NCBI GenBank assembly: GCA_031385545.1
Contig: JANNBN010000116.1
Span: 1 to 8,481, forward strand
Reading direction: 5' to 3'
DNA from: JANNBN01 sp031385545
GTDB lineage: Bacteria; Actinomycetota; Acidimicrobiia; Acidimicrobiales; JANYDT01
Length of the DNA: 8,481 nucleotides
The notes under the pieces are model-generated. The model made no database searches and had not been told where the DNA came from. It saw only the letters and a list, made by a program, of their open reading frames with translations. The stretch's first letter is position 1. Every line of letters begins with the position of its first letter. Positions 5,461 through 8,481 of the stretch are shown in pieces. A program made the translations under genes and the position numbers.

Positions 5461-7128
5461 TCAGTCGAATGTCACCACCGATGGAGGTTTGCTCGTCGCA
5501 CCGATCTCGTAGACCTTTACGTCGCCGAACGTCGCAAGGACCGGTAATGGATAATCGGCCGGCGAAATGATGTGGGTCACCCCGAACTGCTCCGGCCAAC
5601 CCTGTACCACCGAGAACGGGCGCGTGTCGTACCCAAGTCCGACTGCGTCGCTGACCGCAACGAACCCGGTCAAGGTCGTGACGTCGACACCGGAAAGGGC
5701 GGTGATCCGGGTATTCCATCCGGGAAGGTCGTCCATGCGAGCGGTCCGCAACGATGCAACCAGCTTCCGGTCCACCTCGCCGAAATACGCCTGCGCCGGG
5801 TTGATCGCAACCACGGCTTCGGGAGGCAGATTGCGTGACGACCACTCAGCTGCAAGTACCTCCGACGTCCTTGCAGGTCGAAAAGACGATTTGACGATGG
5901 TCGTGCGATAGCGCCACATCTTGACGGCTGGTCCGAAATGGCCCGCTCCGACGAACAGGAGGCCGATCAGCCCGACCACCCCGACCTGACGAACACTTCC
6001 GGTGACCGACAACAGCGGTGCGGCTGGAGGGTCCGACGCCCGGATGAAACCGAAGCAGTCGACGGCCCGGACCAAAGCTCCGAGGGCGATGATCGGCGGC
6101 CCGGCACGGAACGGCATCGAGATCAGCACCGAGTCGGCATCCGCTGCCCGGGCAAGAACACCGAGGGCAAACAGCGCAACGCCGACAAGTTCGGCTCTGC
6201 GCAGGACTCGCCACGGTGTGGTTCTCCGGTCGCGGCTTGTTCGGGCATGGAGCAGGTTCGAGCCGAAGCAGACCATTGCGAACCCGATCATCAGGATCGG
6301 TGGGAACTGGAACGGGTCGTGATGGATGCTCCACAGGCCGCGTGACCATCCTCTGATGTCGGCGTCGCTCTGGGCCGGGTTGTTCGCGACGAAGCGCAGC
6401 ATCGGAACCGCTGCGAGCAGTGCGCCAACCGCGCCCAAACCCAAGGCCCCCAGCTTCCGCCACCACGAAACGCTGGTCACTGCCACTGTGGCGCCGAAGA
6501 AGACACAGGTCCAGACACCGAGACTGAAATGCAGACTGACTGCAGCGATTGTCAGTAATGCCCCCAGCCAGACGCGGTTGCGGCCGACAGCAGCCAGCAT
6601 GGCGAGGAGCGCTGCCCACGCGAACGTCTTCGCCTCCAAGGCGCCAAGAATCCACTCCTGGCTGACGGAGAACGGAAACGGAACCAGCCACAGCAGGACG
6701 ACGGTCATCGCCGCGAGTGGGTTGCGCAGACCGAGCCCGCGAAGAAAGATCAGAACCGCAGCGAGGAATGTCAGCCACGCGAGCGGCCTGCCGATTTGGG
6801 CGACGAGGGTTGGATCCGCCCACGCCGCCAGTGGTGCGAAGAGCACGTCGAACAGACGACGATCCGGCGGGAGGTGCGACAGGGTCCAATCCGCAGCCAA
6901 CGGCGAGTGCCCGGCGTGCTGGAAGAGAAGCGAGAGGTACACGTCTTCGTTCGGGAAGAACGTCGGTGCGAACGTGCCCGGGAGCAGCGCGACCGTCAGT
7001 ACACCTACGAGCGCAGCACCCAGCGACTGAAAGACAGTTTGGCGGACCGGCGAGCGTGCGGTGCCGCGCAGCTCCGGTCGCTCGCCGGGTATCAGGTCGA
7101 GCCGTGTGGTGTCTGCCGTGTTGAGCAT
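5461..7128 (-). CDS. Polytopic membrane protein, GT-C glycosyltransferase-like
   Basis: This 555-aa integral membrane protein is not recognised by name. Hydrophobic segments lie near 33-53, 115-131, 138-153, 167-182, 186-203, 205-221, 226-246, 276-292, 312-330, 344-360 and 381-398, about 11 in all. A soluble C-terminal domain of about 150 residues follows (405-555), with a late FGVTHIIS element (515-522) and VKVYEIG (537-543) near the end. This layout resembles GT-C-fold enzymes: a first long outside loop, many TM helices, and an extracytoplasmic C-terminal domain. They transfer sugars from polyprenyl-phosphate donors outside the membrane. The acidic pair in FFPNEDVYLSLLF (57-69, Glu61-Asp62) sits in the first loop after TM1, where GT-C families carry their DE/DD/ExD motif. 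The identification rests on topology and this motif only. A non-enzymatic membrane protein cannot be excluded. The start at 7128 has a weak purine-rich GAAGAA upstream. The gene follows the formyltransferase by 26 bp and precedes dxs by 50 bp. Confidence 0.6.
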   Translation of the reverse strand: MLNTADTTRLDLIPGERPELRGTARSPVRQTVFQSLGAALVGVLTVALLPGTFAPTFFPNEDVYLSLLFQHAGHSPLAADWTLSHLPPDRRLFDVLFAPLAAWADPTLVAQIGRPLAWLTFLAAVLIFLRGLGLRNPLAAMTVVLLWLVPFPFSVSQEWILGALEAKTFAWAALLAMLAAVGRNRVWLGALLTIAAVSLHFSLGVWTCVFFGATVAVTSVSWWRKLGALGLGAVGALLAAVPMLRFVANNPAQSDADIRGWSRGLWSIHHDPFQFPPILMIGFAMVCFGSNLLHARTSRDRRTTPWRVLRRAELVGVALFALGVLARAADADSVLISMPFRAGPPIIALGALVRAVDCFGFIRASDPPAAPLLSVTGSVRQVGVVGLIGLLFVGAGHFGPAVKMWRYRTTIVKSSFRPARTSEVLAAEWSSRNLPPEAVVAINPAQAYFGEVDRKLVASLRTARMDDLPGWNTRITALSGVDVTTLTGFVAVSDAVGLGYDTRPFSVVQGWPEQFGVTHIISPADYPLPVLATFGDVKVYEIGATSKPPSVVTFD

Positions 7129-7154
7129 GCGTTCTTCTACGTTTCCACGCTCTG

Positions 7155-8009
7155 CTATTTGATCAGCAGCCCGCGTACATCACGGAGATCCATATAGCGG
7201 TGCCCCGACTTGCGGAGCCGTTTGAGGTCCGCTCCGGCAGGCCATGAGTGATACACCGTGACGCCCTCGTAGCCGAACTCAGCTTGCGCGTCCGTACCGC
7301 GCTCGGCGACGAGCTTGATCGCCTCGGTCAGCGCGTCGACCGCTGCCGGTATCGCCCGGTTCTCCACCCTGACGACCGTGTCATCTTCGTTGATCGGGAA
7401 GGAGCGCCGGCTGATGGGTCTTCCCGTGTCGACGCCTTCGTCAACCCAGTGGACGGTCACTCCAGCACGGTCGTCTCCCGCAGCGACCGCATACAGGTGA
7501 GGAAACAGACCGCGGTGATTTGGGAGGAGCGCCCCGTGCGCATTGATCGCTCCAAGCGGTGCCACCGACCACGTGACCGGCTTCAGAATCTGGTTGAAAT
7601 GCACCGAGACCAGCAGATCGGGGTGTAACTCGCCAACACGCCGGACGAAATCCGGGTCTGCGGCATCGTGGCAATCGAGGCACGGGATCGACAATTCGCC
7701 AGCGATCGACTTCAGCGACGTTCTGGGCAACCTGCGCAGCGCGGAAATCAGGTCACCCGTCCTGCCGAGGAGAACTTCGGCAACCTTCCACGAGGCGCCG
7801 GTTCTCCGTTTCGACGATGCGAGGAACCGGAGGAGGGCCAGTCCCTTTCGGCGTGGGTCGACCACCGTTGAGCGCCCGAACCCCACCACGTCGACGTCAC
7901 CTCGTTCGACGAGTTGCCGAATGATGGTGCAGGACTGGTGGGATTCATAGGAAAGGATCACGACTCGTAGTCTGCCGGTTGGTTTTCCTGGGGAGTCTTG
8001 TCTGGTCAT
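7155..8009 (-). CDS. Formyltransferase family protein, possibly a sugar N-formyltransferase
   Basis: This 284-aa protein has a formyl-transferase domain that would use N10-formyltetrahydrofolate to formylate an amine. The N-terminus LRVVILSYESHQSC (14-27) looks like the first beta strand and loop of the fold. The core runs from about 108 to 210. Its active-site triad is intact: Asn156 and His158 in NAHGALLPNHRG (156-167), and Asp194 in the D-E-G-V-D-T-G loop (190-196). The HG-x-LLP-x-x-RG form resembles ArnA-type sugar formyltransferases more than purine GART. The C-terminus is short and basic (HSWPAGADLKRLRKSGHRY, 254-272) and lacks the full C-terminal domain of methionyl-tRNA formyltransferase, so Fmt is unlikely. 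An insert at about 50-105 rich in Arg and Leu is unusual, and its role is unknown. The ATG at 8009 has only a weak GGAAC upstream. It is the first gene of a minus-strand run with the GT-C-like protein and dxs. The substrate is inferred, not shown. Confidence 0.75.
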   Translation of the reverse strand: MTRQDSPGKPTGRLRVVILSYESHQSCTIIRQLVERGDVDVVGFGRSTVVDPRRKGLALLRFLASSKRRTGASWKVAEVLLGRTGDLISALRRLPRTSLKSIAGELSIPCLDCHDAADPDFVRRVGELHPDLLVSVHFNQILKPVTWSVAPLGAINAHGALLPNHRGLFPHLYAVAAGDDRAGVTVHWVDEGVDTGRPISRRSFPINEDDTVVRVENRAIPAAVDALTEAIKLVAERGTDAQAEFGYEGVTVYHSWPAGADLKRLRKSGHRYMDLRDVRGLLIK

Positions 8010-8087
8010 TTGCGCGTTCCGTCGCGTGAGGTGAAGCCGTCGATGAGCTCCAGTGTGGAAAATCCGAGCCTCCAGATACTGTCACCC

Positions 8088-8101
8088 ATTCAGGACTGAA
8101 T
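8088..8101. promoter_or_regulatory. Palindrome in the formyltransferase/lycopene cyclase divergent region
   Basis: ATTCAGGACTGAAT is a perfect 6-bp inverted repeat (ATTCAG/CTGAAT) with a 2-bp centre. It sits 78 bp upstream of the formyltransferase start and 123 bp upstream of the lycopene cyclase start. The size and symmetry fit an operator for a dimeric regulator. Read on the minus strand, a weak promoter-like pair (TTCAGT, 16 bp, TATCTG) overlaps it, which would fit repression of the formyltransferase-dxs run. No regulator gene is in view. Confidence 0.35.
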
Positions 8102-8158
8102 TCGTCCACACAATTGATGATCGGGGTGTGGGGACTGGCGCATCCGTTCATCGCGGGT

Positions 8159-8172
8159 CCTCGAAACCGAGG
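8159..8172. other. Small hairpin upstream of the lycopene cyclase gene
   Basis: CCTCG (8159-8163) pairs with CGAGG (8168-8172) around an AAAC loop. It lies 52 bp before the GTG at 8225, directly before TTGAGA (8173-8178), which could be a weak -35 box, although no good -10 follows. It may be an operator or chance in GC-rich DNA. Confidence 0.25.
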
Positions 8173-8208
8173 TTGAGAGGCGGTTGTACCCTGGTCGATG
8201 TGAGTGTC

Positions 8209-8214
8209 AGGTGA
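8209..8214 (+). promoter_or_regulatory. Ribosome binding site of the lycopene cyclase gene
   Basis: AGGTGA is placed 10 nt before the GTG at 8225. It favours that start over the in-frame GTG at 8204, which lacks such a site. Confidence 0.6.
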
Positions 8215-8224
8215 ACCCGAAACG

Positions 8225-8481
8225 GTGACCCAGAAATTTCAATATCTGGCGTTGCTGGGGCTGTGCCTCATCGGGACGCTGCCGCTCGAGTTTCGGTTCG
8301 CGGCACGGGTGTGGCGGCGCCCGAAAGAGCTGTTCGTGGCCATGCTCTGGCCGTTCGTCGCGTTCAACGTCATCAACGAGATCGCAGTCAACCGGGAATT
8401 GTGGCGCTATGCGACCAGCTTCACGACGGGCATCAGGCTTCCTCGCCAGTACCCGATCGAAGAGGTGGTGTTCTTCGCGGT
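8225..8481 (+). CDS. Lycopene cyclase domain protein, CrtYc/CrtYd type (partial, runs off right edge)
   Basis: The first 85 codons of a small membrane protein are visible, beginning GTG (MTQKFQYLALLGL). The pattern matches the heterodimeric-type lycopene cyclase domain of actinobacteria, archaea and fungi: a first TM helix (about 7-19), a W-R-R-P linker (30-33), a second hydrophobic stretch (about 36-50), an E-L-W-R-Y segment (60-64), and the hallmark P-I-E-E-V-V-F-F motif (76-83). The paired glutamates are the conserved catalytic acidic residues. Such proteins cyclise the ends of lycopene to beta or epsilon rings in the cytoplasmic membrane. The full protein could be a single c or d subunit, a c-d fusion, or a longer fusion; the window ends too soon to tell. 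It is divergent from the formyltransferase gene with 215 bp between them. Its isoprenoid supply would come through dxs, 2.8 kb away. Confidence 0.8.
   Translation, partial: MTQKFQYLALLGLCLIGTLPLEFRFAARVWRRPKELFVAMLWPFVAFNVINEIAVNRELWRYATSFTTGIRLPRQYPIEEVVFFA

Noticed and set aside
5411..5845. Extension of the dxs frame by 145 codons upstream
   Set aside because: The extension overlaps the C-terminal coding region of the GT-C-like gene in another frame, has no Dxs similarity, and would make Dxs far longer than the family. It is a GC-rich shadow frame.
5846..6889. Long minus-strand open frame of 347 codons within the membrane-protein gene
   Set aside because: It is Arg/Pro/Ser-rich with no domain pattern and lies out of frame inside a convincing membrane protein. 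Similar shadows at 4479-5432, 3964-4623 and 1729-2436 were rejected for the same reason.
8173..8201. Sigma-70-type or light-regulator (CarH/LitR) promoter for the lycopene cyclase gene
   Set aside because: TTGAGA is a passable -35, but no matching -10 follows at 16-18 bp. TTGTACC lacks the paired TGTACA half-sites expected of a CarH-type operator.

Overview
The window is GC-rich, densely coded chromosomal DNA, most likely from a high-GC actinobacterium. The clues are a secreted resuscitation-promoting-factor (Rpf) lysozyme-like protein, an MpaB/DUF2236 oxygenase of the type common in Actinobacteria, DXP synthase of the MEP isoprenoid pathway, a CrtYc/CrtYd-type lycopene cyclase domain, GTG starts and an apparently leaderless promoter. 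An Acidimicrobiia-like host is a guess from the overall flavour and cannot be proven from the sequence alone.

Layout, left to right. Positions 1-90 are a perfect-register 9-bp tandem repeat. It probably encodes the Thr/Pro-rich N-terminus of a minus-strand gene that runs off the left edge. Next is a minus-strand rpf-like gene (221-976) with a -10 element placed for a leaderless transcript. Divergent from it is mscL (1173-1610, plus), which is followed by a clear stem-loop terminator. That terminator is probably shared with the convergent MpaB/DUF2236 oxygenase gene (1674-2615, minus). The oxygenase gene diverges from pdxH (2732-3442, plus) across a 116-bp region packed with inverted repeats. 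pdxH converges on dxs with only 12 bp between the stop codons. dxs (3455-5410, minus) is the last visible gene of a same-strand cluster: formyltransferase (7155-8009), then a polytopic GT-C-like membrane protein (5461-7128), then dxs, with 26-bp and 50-bp gaps. Finally, a plus-strand lycopene cyclase domain gene starts at 8225 and runs off the right edge.

How the genes relate: dxs commits carbon to isoprenoids (carotenoids, menaquinone, polyprenyl phosphate). The nearby lycopene cyclase uses that carbon for carotenoids. GT-C enzymes use polyprenyl-phosphate-linked sugars, and the formyltransferase active site resembles sugar N-formyltransferases. A cell-envelope glycan or glycolipid role for the formyltransferase/GT-C pair is therefore plausible but inferred. 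Rpf (peptidoglycan cleavage) and MscL (osmotic safety valve) are also envelope functions. PdxH is cofactor housekeeping.

I see no RNA genes, mobile elements, CRISPR arrays or phage genes. I did not find convincing evidence for a wholly new multi-gene system. The most interesting items are the 9-bp coding repeats, the leaderless rpf promoter, the interleaved inverted repeats between the oxygenase gene and pdxH, and the formyltransferase/GT-C/dxs cluster.
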